This document shows positions 43,515 to 53,411 of a stretch of 64,000 bases of DNA, one piece after another (position 1 is the first letter of the stretch; each line of letters begins with the position of its first letter). Under the pieces are notes generated by a model that saw only the letters and a program-made list of their open reading frames with translations, searched no databases and was not told the DNA's origin. Source of the DNA: Sipunculus nudus (Eukaryota; Annelida; Sipuncula; Golfingiida; Sipunculidae); contig CM049315.1 of assembly GCA_026874595.1 (NCBI GenBank), positions 37,094,164 through 37,158,163 of the forward strand, read 5' to 3'. The translations under genes were made by a program, and so were the position numbers.

Positions 43515-46139
43515 TCATCTGGTTAACCGGTGGCATATCTCGTAGTTTTCTTTTATACAATCAAACATTTTTTCTACCATCCGGTCTGTAGCTATCACGT
43601 TTGTACACACAAGAAACCTCGGCAGTGATCTCAATCCAGTCAGAGGGAACAGTTTTTTGTGCGTATGTTCTGCCAGTACCCACATGTTGTGCCAGTCGTT
43701 GTCATCAAGCAGGTCTTCTGGGATATTTTCGTTGAAAGCCGAACAGACGATTGATTCTGTGTCTATAACATGCCTACCCGTTGATGCGGCGATCACTCCG
43801 CATGTTCCGATCACTTGGGCTGCGTATGGGTGCAGCGGGTTGAGTATCACCCTGCTCCTAGTGCCGTTTGGCGCTTTGAGTGATGCTTCCGTGTCCTTCA
43901 GTGATGTGACGGGGGAAACCTCTGTTTGAGACTTTCGTTTGTCCGGCAGTAAGAACGGCCCTTCCACTGACGGGGCTGTGATCGTGTGATGAAGACTGCA
44001 CACCAGGTGACGTTCTGTGTCCCCGCAGTCCGTCCCCACGTTTTCGACCGTGTAGTCTAACACGTACGTGGACGTTGAGCCTCTGTGTATGTTCAAAAAC
44101 AAGTAATGATACGCAAAGGGGTGTTGGCGTACCGATAGTTGCGGCGTTTCCTTAATGAGCGCTTGCAAGCCATCTATCGACTCGTCCGTCGCACGGCAGA
44201 GGTCTGCGTCGATCTCAACGTACACGTTCCTTTCGGCGAACGGTTTCTTACGGCCTCGTTCTTCTTTACACAAGCGTGAAAAGGCCGGCAGCCGGTCCAG
44301 ACCGACGTGGCTGAAGGACTTGTCAAACGCCTTCAGGTTGTATCCCTTCACGTGTGTTAGACCGCTCATGTTTGACCAATCTTTTGTTGCACTGAAATGG
44401 CACTTCACCTCGATGAACCCTGTCATGTCTTCAAACACAGCATCAGGTGAAACGCCGAGCATGGGGTACTTCTCCTGGTCAGGGTGCAAGACCAGGCCCG
44501 TGCTCTTAAGCTGCCCGAAGCCGATCACGTCACGCAGTACGTCGATCACGATCGGTTCGAAAAGCAAACCGTGTGCCATAGGGTTCGTCGCTGCTGCGGC
44601 TGAGGACCGTGCAGCTTCACAGACGCTTTCGGGTGTTTTCCATAGTTTGTAAAAACTATTGAGCATGACAGATTGTGACTTACATATGAACCTTTGCATG
44701 TGCGATGCTGTGACGCGCCCCAACCTCCAGTACCACCAGTACCAGTTCGATGTCTGGCCTGTTGTGAGCATGGCAAGGCTGCCCAGAGCGCCCTTCAAAA
44801 GAGCTTGTGCTTCTTCTGTGGGAACATCTGTCTCAAGTGTGGCAGCGTCTGTGGCGGACAGCGTCTGCTTGAGGTCAGCGGTGGTAGCCATCGAGAGCGT
44901 ATTGCAGAGGCGTCGCCATTCTTCAGCGTGAGGATTTGAGTGGAACCGGGGGTCGCATGGTTCTCGCACGCTGTGCCGACACTTTTCTGTCCACACATCC
45001 TGTGTTTGACACCTGCATCCCGGAGCTGTGACGTGAGCATCACTGGGACTGCCGCCATCGATACATCGACGGATGTCTCTGTAGGTCGTCTTGTCCACGC
45101 GGCACCTGGAGCACGGCTGGAGACACCCGCTGACAATGACAGATGCCTGCTGCACACTGAGCGCGGCATCAGCTTGTGTGGCCTTCACCCGGTAGAATTC
45201 ACGGCATGTTGCTGCGGTTCTGTAGACGCGTCTTGTGTCCTGCCATTGCGGCCAAAACAGGTAATCGGCGTTTCGATGTCTTTCCTCGGAACTTGAAACT
45301 GACAGCCAGCACGCCCGAGGGCGGTAGACAGCAAACCCCACATGTTCCGTCTCGTTGTTTAACGAATGGTGCAGCAAACCCACTATTATGACACCTAAGG
45401 CCCACAGGTCTGCATTCTTGCCCACATCGGGTGTGAGGTGGGGGCGCAGCCGTGAAAAAAGCTCTGGAGCTCGGGATGTCCAATAGATGGTCGGGTCCCA
45501 CAGACGTTTGCTGAACGGGCAGACGTGGTTGGGCATCAGGTCCTCTTGTGGACATGCGGCGTTACCGAAATCGATTATTTTGACATCGGGTGGCATGCAC
45601 CATTTTTTTTTCAACATAACGTTCTTGGCAGACAGATCAAAATGGAAAACCCCCAGATCGTGCAGGTGCAGAACACCTTCGGACGCTTTAGACGCGACCG
45701 TCCAAGCCAGGTCGTCGTCGTACAGGCACGAATGCATGAACGTGTGCAACGTCATATCCATGCGTTGGGACACCAACAGCTCGGTTATCGGCGACACTTC
45801 TGATCCAATGCGATAGGCCTTCCCTGTCAAAGCCTCCACCACGTCCGCGAACAGTTTGTGTTTACGCGCGTTTTCTTGCAACAAAACGAGGTCTTCATTG
45901 ACACCTTTCGCCTTCAAATGTTCCATAATGTTTAACTCGTGTTTTGCGTGTTTCGTTTGGCATATTTTAAACACGTGGTCCGTGTCCGTATGTAAGTACA
46001 CGTGCCCGTATGTACCACTGCCTATACGCTCTAAGCCCCGTCGTTTTAGTTCTTCAGGTTTCAATAGCTCTACTTTTCGATGAGGGTTAATTGGCGTGTC
46101 ACCGAGATCCGACATGGTTTCTCTGCACAAGAGGTCCAT
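43515..46139 (-). CDS. Fused protein kinase and alkaline nuclease (UL13/UL12-like)
   Basis: 874 residues. The N-terminal half is a Ser/Thr kinase: glycine loop RIGSGTYGHVYL near residue 40, a VAIK-like Lys (VFKICQTKH), a catalytic loop VFHFDLSAKNVML with D168 (HFD instead of HRD), the DFG motif at D190 and an APE-like RAPELF. A Cys/His-rich linker follows. The C-terminal half reads as a viral exonuclease of the lambda-exonuclease/UL12 type: WRLGRVTASHM, GLLFEPIVIDVL, and GVSPDAVF with D566 followed by FIEVKC with E577 and K579. Kinases of this group phosphorylate viral and host proteins in the nucleus, and the nuclease processes replication intermediates. In herpes simplex UL13 and UL12 are neighbouring genes in the same order, so fusion of neighbours is a simple explanation. 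Confidence 0.85.
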   Translation of the reverse strand: MDLLCRETMSDLGDTPINPHRKVELLKPEELKRRGLERIGSGTYGHVYLHTDTDHVFKICQTKHAKHELNIMEHLKAKGVNEDLVLLQENARKHKLFADVVEALTGKAYRIGSEVSPITELLVSQRMDMTLHTFMHSCLYDDDLAWTVASKASEGVLHLHDLGVFHFDLSAKNVMLKKKWCMPPDVKIIDFGNAACPQEDLMPNHVCPFSKRLWDPTIYWTSRAPELFSRLRPHLTPDVGKNADLWALGVIIVGLLHHSLNNETEHVGFAVYRPRACWLSVSSSEERHRNADYLFWPQWQDTRRVYRTAATCREFYRVKATQADAALSVQQASVIVSGCLQPCSRCRVDKTTYRDIRRCIDGGSPSDAHVTAPGCRCQTQDVWTEKCRHSVREPCDPRFHSNPHAEEWRRLCNTLSMATTADLKQTLSATDAATLETDVPTEEAQALLKGALGSLAMLTTGQTSNWYWWYWRLGRVTASHMQRFICKSQSVMLNSFYKLWKTPESVCEAARSSAAAATNPMAHGLLFEPIVIDVLRDVIGFGQLKSTGLVLHPDQEKYPMLGVSPDAVFEDMTGFIEVKCHFSATKDWSNMSGLTHVKGYNLKAFDKSFSHVGLDRLPAFSRLCKEERGRKKPFAERNVYVEIDADLCRATDESIDGLQALIKETPQLSVRQHPFAYHYLFLNIHRGSTSTYVLDYTVENVGTDCGDTERHLVCSLHHTITAPSVEGPFLLPDKRKSQTEVSPVTSLKDTEASLKAPNGTRSRVILNPLHPYAAQVIGTCGVIAASTGRHVIDTESIVCSAFNENIPEDLLDDNDWHNMWVLAEHTHKKLFPLTGLRSLPRFLVCTNVIATDRMVEKMFDCIKENYEICHRLTR

Positions 46140-46311
46140 GATCTATAAGATCACGGGTTCGGATTTGTCGTATGCAAGGAACACCTCTCTTCGTGCTCCC
46201 TTGAGAATGTGTTCCTGAATGGTACATGACCCGTATGTTATCGGTATATATTTATATATGGAATGTGGTTTTTTATATATATCATGACGTACCGCGGGTC
46301 ACATGATGCAT

Positions 46312-47526
46312 TCAGGAGCGCTGAACAGCAGGCAATGATGCGCATGCGTGATGTTTTTTCACTGCTCTTTGCGGCTGTGTAATCTGGCCACTGGGGTCGC
46401 ATACATCAGATGCTCCGGGAGATTCTTGCGAACACATGCGGTTTGTTTTTACATCTGGCGCGCACAGGTTCATACGACTGCTCGGCAGCGGGACCGCACC
46501 TTTTAGATTAGCATCTAGCATCGTGTTCACAGCCTCTTCCTGTGCCTCTGCCAAAAACTGATGGCTCATTATATCGCGGGCTGCACTGACTGCACGTTCA
46601 GCATCCGGAACAACGTCCCCGCTTGCGTCACCTTCAGAGCTGTATAAAGCTTTTGCCAGGTCCACACAGACTTTCGTTGCTTCGTCACGTTTAGCCATCT
46701 TTGCTTTGTTAATGAACAACAGGTAGGAACTGACAACAGTCTTCAACATGTTGGACTGACGGTCGGACGCTTTTTTAGAGTGCCTTTTCACATCAGCCAG
46801 AAGCACCTCGGCTGATCTCAGTTCTCGCTTAGCCGCGCTCCAGTTGGCCTCGTCGTCTTGGTGGTCCTTCGTCCCGGGCCACGTTTCTGCAGCTGCCCCA
46901 GGAGGACAGTCCGTGGTTGCAGCAGATACTCCTTCGCGTACAAAGTGCCGGCGGTTTGCCTCAAGTATTTCCCAGCTTTCACGTTGGACAAGGTCCCGCA
47001 AGGTTGTGACACGCCTTTCCAATGCCCTGATCATATCGTCTATATTCCGTTTGTTGTTTTCGCACTCTGTCAGTCCGTAAACCGCGGCGTCGACGAAATT
47101 CTTGCTGAGAGGGTTGCACTCGTCGACCTCCCGTGATACATCGTCCAGGTGTAAGAGCTGCTTGAACATATCAACTTGAGCCCCGTGGCGCTCCTTGTCT
47201 CTGGCTGAGAGGTCCGAATCACCGTCTGACACGCGGTCGGCTGCGGCGTCCTTTTCACGCTCCCTGTTCACACTGTCTGCGAGTTCCAGAAAGCCGTCAA
47301 CACCCAACGAGTAAAGACTTTCGAGCCATGGGTCCGCATCCCCTCCCGGGTGCCTGTTCCGGACCATAAGGTCGAATGTGAAACTATCAAACCTACCCTG
47401 GACACTTTCTCCCATCGCAACAACGAAGCGCAGTGGAAAATGGCACAGCTGAAGCACCCCTGCCAGCAACTGTTTCCACGCTGGCATCCTGACTGTGAAC
47501 TCACCGTATGGGTGAAACCTGCCCAT
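46312..47526 (-). CDS. Uncharacterised coiled-coil protein
   Basis: 404 residues; ATG at 47526. After an N-terminal globular part (about 1-80), long helical stretches dominate (about 110-320), including MIRALERRVTTLRDLVQRES and AAKRELRSAEVLLADVKRHS, which look like coiled coils. The acidic and Gly/Ser-rich C-terminus (about 320-404) is probably disordered. No membrane segment or catalytic motif. Its 5' end overlaps, on the opposite strand, the first 87 bp of the rightward gene at 47440. Such head-to-head overlap leaves little room for separate promoters. A capsid-associated or portal-like protein is conceivable but not supported by a motif. Confidence 0.75.
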   Translation of the reverse strand: MGRFHPYGEFTVRMPAWKQLLAGVLQLCHFPLRFVVAMGESVQGRFDSFTFDLMVRNRHPGGDADPWLESLYSLGVDGFLELADSVNREREKDAAADRVSDGDSDLSARDKERHGAQVDMFKQLLHLDDVSREVDECNPLSKNFVDAAVYGLTECENNKRNIDDMIRALERRVTTLRDLVQRESWEILEANRRHFVREGVSAATTDCPPGAAAETWPGTKDHQDDEANWSAAKRELRSAEVLLADVKRHSKKASDRQSNMLKTVVSSYLLFINKAKMAKRDEATKVCVDLAKALYSSEGDASGDVVPDAERAVSAARDIMSHQFLAEAQEEAVNTMLDANLKGAVPLPSSRMNLCAPDVKTNRMCSQESPGASDVCDPSGQITQPQRAVKKHHACASLPAVQRS

Positions 47527-48216
47527 TACGCCAAACTGACAGATCTTCTAATAAGTACGGTGTACCCGGACGTGTACGACGGCATTTCAGAAGGCGAAGG
47601 ACAAGGGCCGGAACACGTGTGGACGAGGTCATGCGTGAGCCCGCCGCAGTGGCGCGCACTCTTACTCTTTGACCACTTAGCTGCGGAAAATACATACCTG
47701 TCATCAAACGGAGACATGGGAAAAGGGGGAACGCGTGGGGAATCACGTGCGTGCAATAGTTTGTCTCCTGCCCGTCCCGTGAACGTCGTCTTCGCCATTT
47801 TGACAAACAAACATGAGATCCCACGGGGGCAGACCGGTACAGCTGCATGCACCGTAACACTGCTTCCCGTTTTAGTTCTACGTAATGTACCTAGAACTTT
47901 TATCGTTGGCAATTCACTGTATCCGTCTGACGAGATCCGCCGGTGGGTGTGCAAGGCAAGTTCCGTCCACTTCGTGTTAAAGCACGTGTCGCGCTTTTAC
48001 CTGCCGCCGGCCCTTTCCGGTGCGGCCTCGCAATGCCCCACTGACACACACGTGTACGAAACCCTCTGTAAGCGGTTGTACATTGACCGTGTGTGGGATG
48101 TCCAGCACAGGGCGTCCATCGACACGGATTCATCCTTTGCCTCGTTAATCACACACAGGGATATCACCCACGTGTCTGTCGTTGCGCTTCTACAACTGCA
48201 CGTGTTCTCCATGTGA
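47440..48216 (+). CDS. Uncharacterised protein upstream of the primase
   Basis: 258 residues from the ATG at 47440; the frame is open further upstream but without an ATG. The protein is globular, with mixed alpha/beta character and a Trp-rich start (FPRWHPDCELTVWVKP). No motif is recognised. It overlaps the oppositely directed gene at 46312-47526 by 87 bp and precedes the primase by only 30 bp on the same strand, suggesting a shared transcript. A helicase-primase accessory role (as UL8 is to UL52) is a context guess only. Confidence 0.68.
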   Translation: MAQLKHPCQQLFPRWHPDCELTVWVKPAHYAKLTDLLISTVYPDVYDGISEGEGQGPEHVWTRSCVSPPQWRALLLFDHLAAENTYLSSNGDMGKGGTRGESRACNSLSPARPVNVVFAILTNKHEIPRGQTGTAACTVTLLPVLVLRNVPRTFIVGNSLYPSDEIRRWVCKASSVHFVLKHVSRFYLPPALSGAASQCPTDTHVYETLCKRLYIDRVWDVQHRASIDTDSSFASLITHRDITHVSVVALLQLHVFSM

Positions 48217-48246
48217 CCTCTACAAAAAGCAGACGGGGCGGGCAGC

Positions 48247-51129
48247 ATGTCTGTCAACGTGAAGTTGTGGGCGATGTGGTCAGACTGGCTGGAAGGGCAA
48301 GGCGTGAAAGCCCACAACCCCTTCGACATGCATGCCTGTCTGACTGAACGGTCCTTGGAAGACGGATCCCTGCACGGCCTCTCTTCTTCGAACGCCTACG
48401 GGTACGAGGGGCTCGTCCATTTTGTGGAGTTTGTGCGGTGGTGGTACGGATTCAACACGCATGTAGAAATGTGCCAGCACCAATCGATCTCGGCCGTGAT
48501 TGCAAACATTTCGTGGATGAGGATCCACGTGGCCACCGTGGTGCGTAAGATCATGGAAGCATTCGGACAAAGCCCCATCTACACACGGCCGCCAGTGCAC
48601 CCCATGTGCCCCGCGATTTGGACACTGGCCGTCTCGGACAATTGCCGACAGTGCAAACGGCAGGCGGAATATGAAATTCGTTTGCAGCTTGATAAGGTGA
48701 TGCCACTGTTGGAGCGGTGCAAGCTGGGACGGTACATGCGGGATGTGCTATGCGCTGTGTTCTCAGACACACCCCTTGACGTAGCTCAGGCTAAGCTAAA
48801 ACGTTACGACCCGGCCGTCGTGCACTGGGGGTTGGATTCTGTCGGCGGTCACGACAGCAGTGTAACGCGCACCACAGCCTTGTCCATCAAGAACCAACAC
48901 GCTCTAAAACAGCTGGCTGTTTCAAATTGGAACGCTGTTTACAGAAATGTGACAGATGTCCCGTCTCCACATTTTTCGAGACTTGCGGATTGTGTTACAT
49001 TTGTGTCCCAACATGCATTACAGCAAGGGAGCGACGGCGGTCGGTTCAGGAACTACGCCCGTTTTCTCCCAGCGTTGTCGCGCCCCGTCAAGACGTCGGG
49101 AGGTTTCGTCCCAGTCTGCACCGACCGCCGGTTATGGAGGGCTTCCAAGGATTACGCTGGGATTACCGCACGGGTGAAGGCAGCCCTCGCGGAAGTGGAG
49201 AGGAGACGCGTCAGTGGAATGCCAAGCGACACAGGCGCAGAAGCCCGTGTCCATTACGCGATGTCTGTCGCACGGGCTTATCCTGGACTGCATGTGTGTG
49301 ATGTACTGTCTTACCTTTACCACATGGACATGAAACAGGCCTTGTGCGTGGTTGGGCGATCCGATTACGACACCGTGCGCCTGAACGAGTTAGGAGGATC
49401 TTTGCACGTGAAAGTGGACCCCGTACTGAGTTTGTTTTCCGTCATGTTCGACGTAGACATGACATACAGGACTCAATATGACGCTCCAACCCTGTCAGAA
49501 GTGTACGCTATTGCGAGGGCTTTGTACACATCCGTCATGGGTCTCGTGGGGTCTGTGCGTGTGGCACTGGGACCAGAGAAAACGGACACAGAATCTGCAG
49601 CCGCTTCCGTTTTGACGAAGGGCGCCCATGGAAAATCCGAACTTGAATCGTACATGGCCACACACCCAGACATACTTGGAAGCAGGTTGTTTGTATACAT
49701 GTCAAACTCGCTGCCCCCGTGTTGCGCCGTGTACGATGAAAACCCTTCGCAGGTACCAAGCCGTGCAAACATGAGACCGTTGGATGACAACCGTCGCGTG
49801 AGCGCAGACGAAGATAACCTGCTGCGCACTCTCACCGAACTGCAGCGGACACGGTCGCTCAGGGTGGTCGTGCAGCTCCCGCCTAACGTTTGTTTCGAAT
49901 CAGCCGAAGCTTTCCTCTCGTATCAAGACATGCTTTTTGGATTTTTGAGGGCCGATGAGAGTTTGCGGCCGTTGGTCCACAGGTTGGGAAAAGAGGCTAA
50001 CTTAGAACGGTTTATAGACATGGCCGTCTTCAGGGGCCAGTGCCGTATGCCACATTCCGGTAAAGCCGACGGTAGTCAACCGTTCGACCCCCTGACAGTG
50101 GTACCGACCCTGTGCCACGGTTCCGACCCGGATGTCATGCGCGAAACGTGCCTGCGCAACCACTTGGACCCAACTGTTGGACTGATGCACAAGGACCCGT
50201 TTCCGGCTATGCACTCGAACGAACACCTGAAAAGAGGTCTGGTGATCAAGCAACGTGGACGCTCGGGTTTGTCTGTGTCGTCATTTTTACGCAACTGCCC
50301 AACAAACGGCCCGGATGCCCCTGTACATGCAGTGGACCAAATGGCTATGCGGGTGGTTGAAAGCACGCGCGAGCAGGACAAGTTTTCTCGCTGTGCCCAA
50401 TTCATTTTGTGCCACTGGGGAACAAACCACCCTCGGCTCCTGCATGCAACTCCCGCCGACTTGTCTCTTTGTACGGGTGACTCCCTTTTGAAAGCGTTAA
50501 ACATTGTCGTGAAGCCCTGCATGCTGGAAGCACTTCTGACAGGTCCTCAATTGCCAGCCGCTTCAACCTTACCGACCGACAAACGTCCGAGGCCCTTGTT
50601 TCAGATCGCGGATGAGTTTCTGCGGTTAGGTTTCATACATGCAAAACGCAGCAGGCATTGGGCAGGTACCAGACAGGAAGCTGAGGTCAGAGCTCACGGT
50701 ATCTGTGTCGAATTTCAGATATCTCCCCCGGTGCATGCCGCAAGTAAGCGTAATGACAACAACACGTCCTGGCCAGCGTGTGTGTACTACGACCATACGA
50801 CACGCTCTGATTGCAGATTGCGTCTCCGCTGCTCGCTACACCCGACCGCGTCCGTGGATGGCCTTGAGACGTATTTGCGCCAAAAAGGTTTCAATCTGGA
50901 CGAAGGTGAACCGGTTGACACGTGCTCAGAAGAGGGTGACATGTCAGGGGACGATTACGTGTCACAGGACTCGCAAGACGCTGAGGACCTAAAACGGTAC
51001 TGTCGCCGTCGCCCTACCAAAGGTGAGCAATTATTAGATGCTCCCTTGAGGTTTAGCCTTGTCTACTATTGTTTCCATAACCGGTGCAGTGGCGGATGGC
51101 GTGCGATTACAAGGTTTAGTGTAAATTAA
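48247..51129 (+). CDS. DNA primase, UL52-like subunit of helicase-primase
   Basis: 960 residues, close to herpesvirus UL52 proteins (about 900-1,060). The archaeo-eukaryotic primase core is visible: the metal-binding DxD in FDVDMTYR (D402 and D404), SRLFVYMSNSLPP, and the third motif FIDMAVFRGQCRMP with D591. The C-terminus carries a Cys/His cluster (CVYYDHTTRSDC, LRCSLHP and YYCFHNRCSGGW, about residues 845-955) corresponding to the conserved zinc-binding tail of the family. The enzyme makes RNA primers on the lagging strand at nuclear replication forks together with a helicase. Directly follows the gene at 47440 and ends at the ATTAAA at 51226. Confidence 0.9.
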   Translation: MSVNVKLWAMWSDWLEGQGVKAHNPFDMHACLTERSLEDGSLHGLSSSNAYGYEGLVHFVEFVRWWYGFNTHVEMCQHQSISAVIANISWMRIHVATVVRKIMEAFGQSPIYTRPPVHPMCPAIWTLAVSDNCRQCKRQAEYEIRLQLDKVMPLLERCKLGRYMRDVLCAVFSDTPLDVAQAKLKRYDPAVVHWGLDSVGGHDSSVTRTTALSIKNQHALKQLAVSNWNAVYRNVTDVPSPHFSRLADCVTFVSQHALQQGSDGGRFRNYARFLPALSRPVKTSGGFVPVCTDRRLWRASKDYAGITARVKAALAEVERRRVSGMPSDTGAEARVHYAMSVARAYPGLHVCDVLSYLYHMDMKQALCVVGRSDYDTVRLNELGGSLHVKVDPVLSLFSVMFDVDMTYRTQYDAPTLSEVYAIARALYTSVMGLVGSVRVALGPEKTDTESAAASVLTKGAHGKSELESYMATHPDILGSRLFVYMSNSLPPCCAVYDENPSQVPSRANMRPLDDNRRVSADEDNLLRTLTELQRTRSLRVVVQLPPNVCFESAEAFLSYQDMLFGFLRADESLRPLVHRLGKEANLERFIDMAVFRGQCRMPHSGKADGSQPFDPLTVVPTLCHGSDPDVMRETCLRNHLDPTVGLMHKDPFPAMHSNEHLKRGLVIKQRGRSGLSVSSFLRNCPTNGPDAPVHAVDQMAMRVVESTREQDKFSRCAQFILCHWGTNHPRLLHATPADLSLCTGDSLLKALNIVVKPCMLEALLTGPQLPAASTLPTDKRPRPLFQIADEFLRLGFIHAKRSRHWAGTRQEAEVRAHGICVEFQISPPVHAASKRNDNNTSWPACVYYDHTTRSDCRLRLRCSLHPTASVDGLETYLRQKGFNLDEGEPVDTCSEEGDMSGDDYVSQDSQDAEDLKRYCRRRPTKGEQLLDAPLRFSLVYYCFHNRCSGGWRAITRFSVN

Positions 51130-51225
51130 CGGTGATAAACGGATTACGGGGGGGGGGGTGGGGTGGAGAAAGGGGTTATCCAGATGCATATGCGGGCACG
51201 GTTTGTATTACATACATGAGTTATT

Positions 51226-51231
51226 ATTAAA
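51226..51231 (+). terminator. Polyadenylation signal for the primase transcript
   Basis: ATTAAA about 97 bp after the stop codon at 51129. Confidence 0.5.
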
Positions 51232-51374
51232 GTTTCATAATCGATCTATTTCGGAAGTGTTCTTGTGATGAGTGGGCAGATGTCTATATATGGTACGTTT
51301 GTTGTTATGTATTTCGTTGTATACATAATACCAGGATAATCGCGCTGCATGTTTCGGGGACAAGCGTGACATCC

Positions 51375-53345
51375 ATGGCGTGTCATGAAACGAACAGAAC
51401 GACACAAAAACGCGAGAGCTGTTTTCAAGAAGGACTAAAAGACGGATTACATGCGTCCCCAGCCGAGATACTAACCAGCCACCGGTGGAAAAGATATCGT
51501 GAGCGATACGGCGATTTTGATGGGCCCTTACTCGCTTCACAGTACGTAGGTGCCATAAGGGGAAGCCAGGTGTGCGCTGTTTGTGCGTTTAATGCACGTG
51601 CTGCACGCGATGAACAGTTTTGTGAGTGGGTGGAAGGTTTTGCTAACGCCATGCAGTTTAAACCTTTCTTTTCTAGCCTGACCACGTCCCTCGTCATTCT
51701 TTACTGGCGCCGCGTACACGCAGCTCTGACACGGCTCGAAGCACGGCCCGCCGCTGATCCCGATGATATTTCGAACGCGTTAGACGAAGAAGTGTTGAAT
51801 TCAATCACACCCGAAGTATTTCATGTGCACTTCATCCACAACCGCTGCCAGTTCTCGTCGTTCAATACAGGACACGATAATGCTGGACGTGTGGATGGCA
51901 ACAGGCCGCTCTTACGCATTGAAAGGGGGGATATGTGGAGGACGTGGCACGTGCACAATAACAGCCACATTGTAGCTCAGATTTTGCAGTTACACAATGG
52001 GTTGGCCCTGTGGCAACGTTCTGCCAGCCAAGGCTTCCATAACACTCCGGCGAACGACAGGGTAGACACTAGCGCGGACAGTGCGCGTGTTATCGGGCCG
52101 TGGGTTGTGACGTCCGGTTTAGAGTTACCTAGACTACCCACGACCGACGACATCCACCAAGGCGACACGAACGCGAGTGGCAACAGACAACAAACGGACA
52201 CAGCGGGTTTGCACCCGGAAGAGTACGAAGAGGCTCTGTGTGTTAAAGCCGATGCATCGTCGAGGTTCAAAGACATTACCTGCATGATGGCAGACGCGTG
52301 CTTTGGCGTGTGTGGGTCAGACATGTCAGAATATGTTCGTTCGTTTCAACGCAGGTGGGACTTCATGTGTGACCTTACACGTGATACAGATACGGTTCAG
52401 TGCAAAGACAACATAACAACCGGACATGTTGCACAACGCGCTGCGCGTTCGGGACGTGCCCCTGATTTCTCTCGGTTTCGGCCTTACCCGACAGGAAGGG
52501 AACGAAACAACACAGGTAGAGAGACAGCAGCGACGAGAACCGTGTCCCCCACGCTTGTACTGCGGGGTTACAGTTCCCACTGCGGTCGTTCTTGGCACCA
52601 ACCTGACGCATTACTTCAACACGAAAATAATGCGTTGACGCCTTCTGCTGCTGAGGAAGCGGGGGCCTGTGTTGCGGCAGAACCCTCAGAGGCCGGCATT
52701 GCGTACCGCCGGATGGCGGAAACACTGGAAGAGGTTCGGTCCGTTGTTCTGCGAACGTCGCAGAGAAGCCGACTCAACCTGTTAAGAGGTAAAAGCAAGT
52801 CCTTTTTTCCTGCTGTCACCCCGCCTGAGGGTGTGGAATGGGCAGTCGATTGGGAACTGGCACCGGAAGACACACCGACAGAGTGCTTGCTGTGCGGCAT
52901 GTGCGCATTCTACGATTGGTACCGTGTGATAGAACAAATGCTATTGTCGTTAGGCATGGAGAAGGCGTGCGCAATGCAGCCGGTTGCCAACGTTAACACA
53001 TTCGTCTCTGTGTTAAACACGTTGCAAAAGCGCTTGTCAGACATGTTTCAACGCGACGTGGATCCACTCGACGGATTCCTATTGAAGGGTTTGAACCCCT
53101 CGGTTTTTTACCATCACGCGTTTTCGTCTCCGCTGTGCGCATTGAACAGGGCACGGATGGGTGTGATGTACGAAAAGGATTCTTCGCTGCCTTGCGGTTC
53201 GGCAGTTGTCGCAGCATTAATGTACGTCGTGTACGGAAACTTCAACAGTTCTTGTAGGTTTCGCCCCCTGTGGTTGAAACGGTGCATGCAAGTGTTACAG
53301 GGACATAAAGTGTATTGTGACCCCGGTGTGTGCTTGTCCAGTTGA
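51375..53345 (+). CDS. DNA packaging protein, UL32-like
   Basis: 656 residues from the ATG at 51375 (good context CCATCCATGG). Herpesvirus UL32 proteins are marked by paired cysteines and a C-terminal KHFF.DP.CA-type motif. Here an N-terminal CAVCAF motif (about residue 66), a C-terminal CLLCGMCAFYDWY (about 504) and VFYHHAFSSPLCALN (about 576-590) fit that plan. UL32 is needed to bring capsids to DNA packaging sites and to control disulphide state. The central 200 residues are low-complexity. It lies immediately upstream of a UL31-like gene, the same pairing as in other herpesviruses, which strengthens the call. Confidence 0.65.
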   Translation: MACHETNRTTQKRESCFQEGLKDGLHASPAEILTSHRWKRYRERYGDFDGPLLASQYVGAIRGSQVCAVCAFNARAARDEQFCEWVEGFANAMQFKPFFSSLTTSLVILYWRRVHAALTRLEARPAADPDDISNALDEEVLNSITPEVFHVHFIHNRCQFSSFNTGHDNAGRVDGNRPLLRIERGDMWRTWHVHNNSHIVAQILQLHNGLALWQRSASQGFHNTPANDRVDTSADSARVIGPWVVTSGLELPRLPTTDDIHQGDTNASGNRQQTDTAGLHPEEYEEALCVKADASSRFKDITCMMADACFGVCGSDMSEYVRSFQRRWDFMCDLTRDTDTVQCKDNITTGHVAQRAARSGRAPDFSRFRPYPTGRERNNTGRETAATRTVSPTLVLRGYSSHCGRSWHQPDALLQHENNALTPSAAEEAGACVAAEPSEAGIAYRRMAETLEEVRSVVLRTSQRSRLNLLRGKSKSFFPAVTPPEGVEWAVDWELAPEDTPTECLLCGMCAFYDWYRVIEQMLLSLGMEKACAMQPVANVNTFVSVLNTLQKRLSDMFQRDVDPLDGFLLKGLNPSVFYHHAFSSPLCALNRARMGVMYEKDSSLPCGSAVVAALMYVVYGNFNSSCRFRPLWLKRCMQVLQGHKVYCDPGVCLSS

Positions 53346-53411
53346 TTATTAGGACGTGCAACGAGATGAAATACCATCTGTGTATTCGCGGGAGTATAGC
53401 ACACATTGGTC

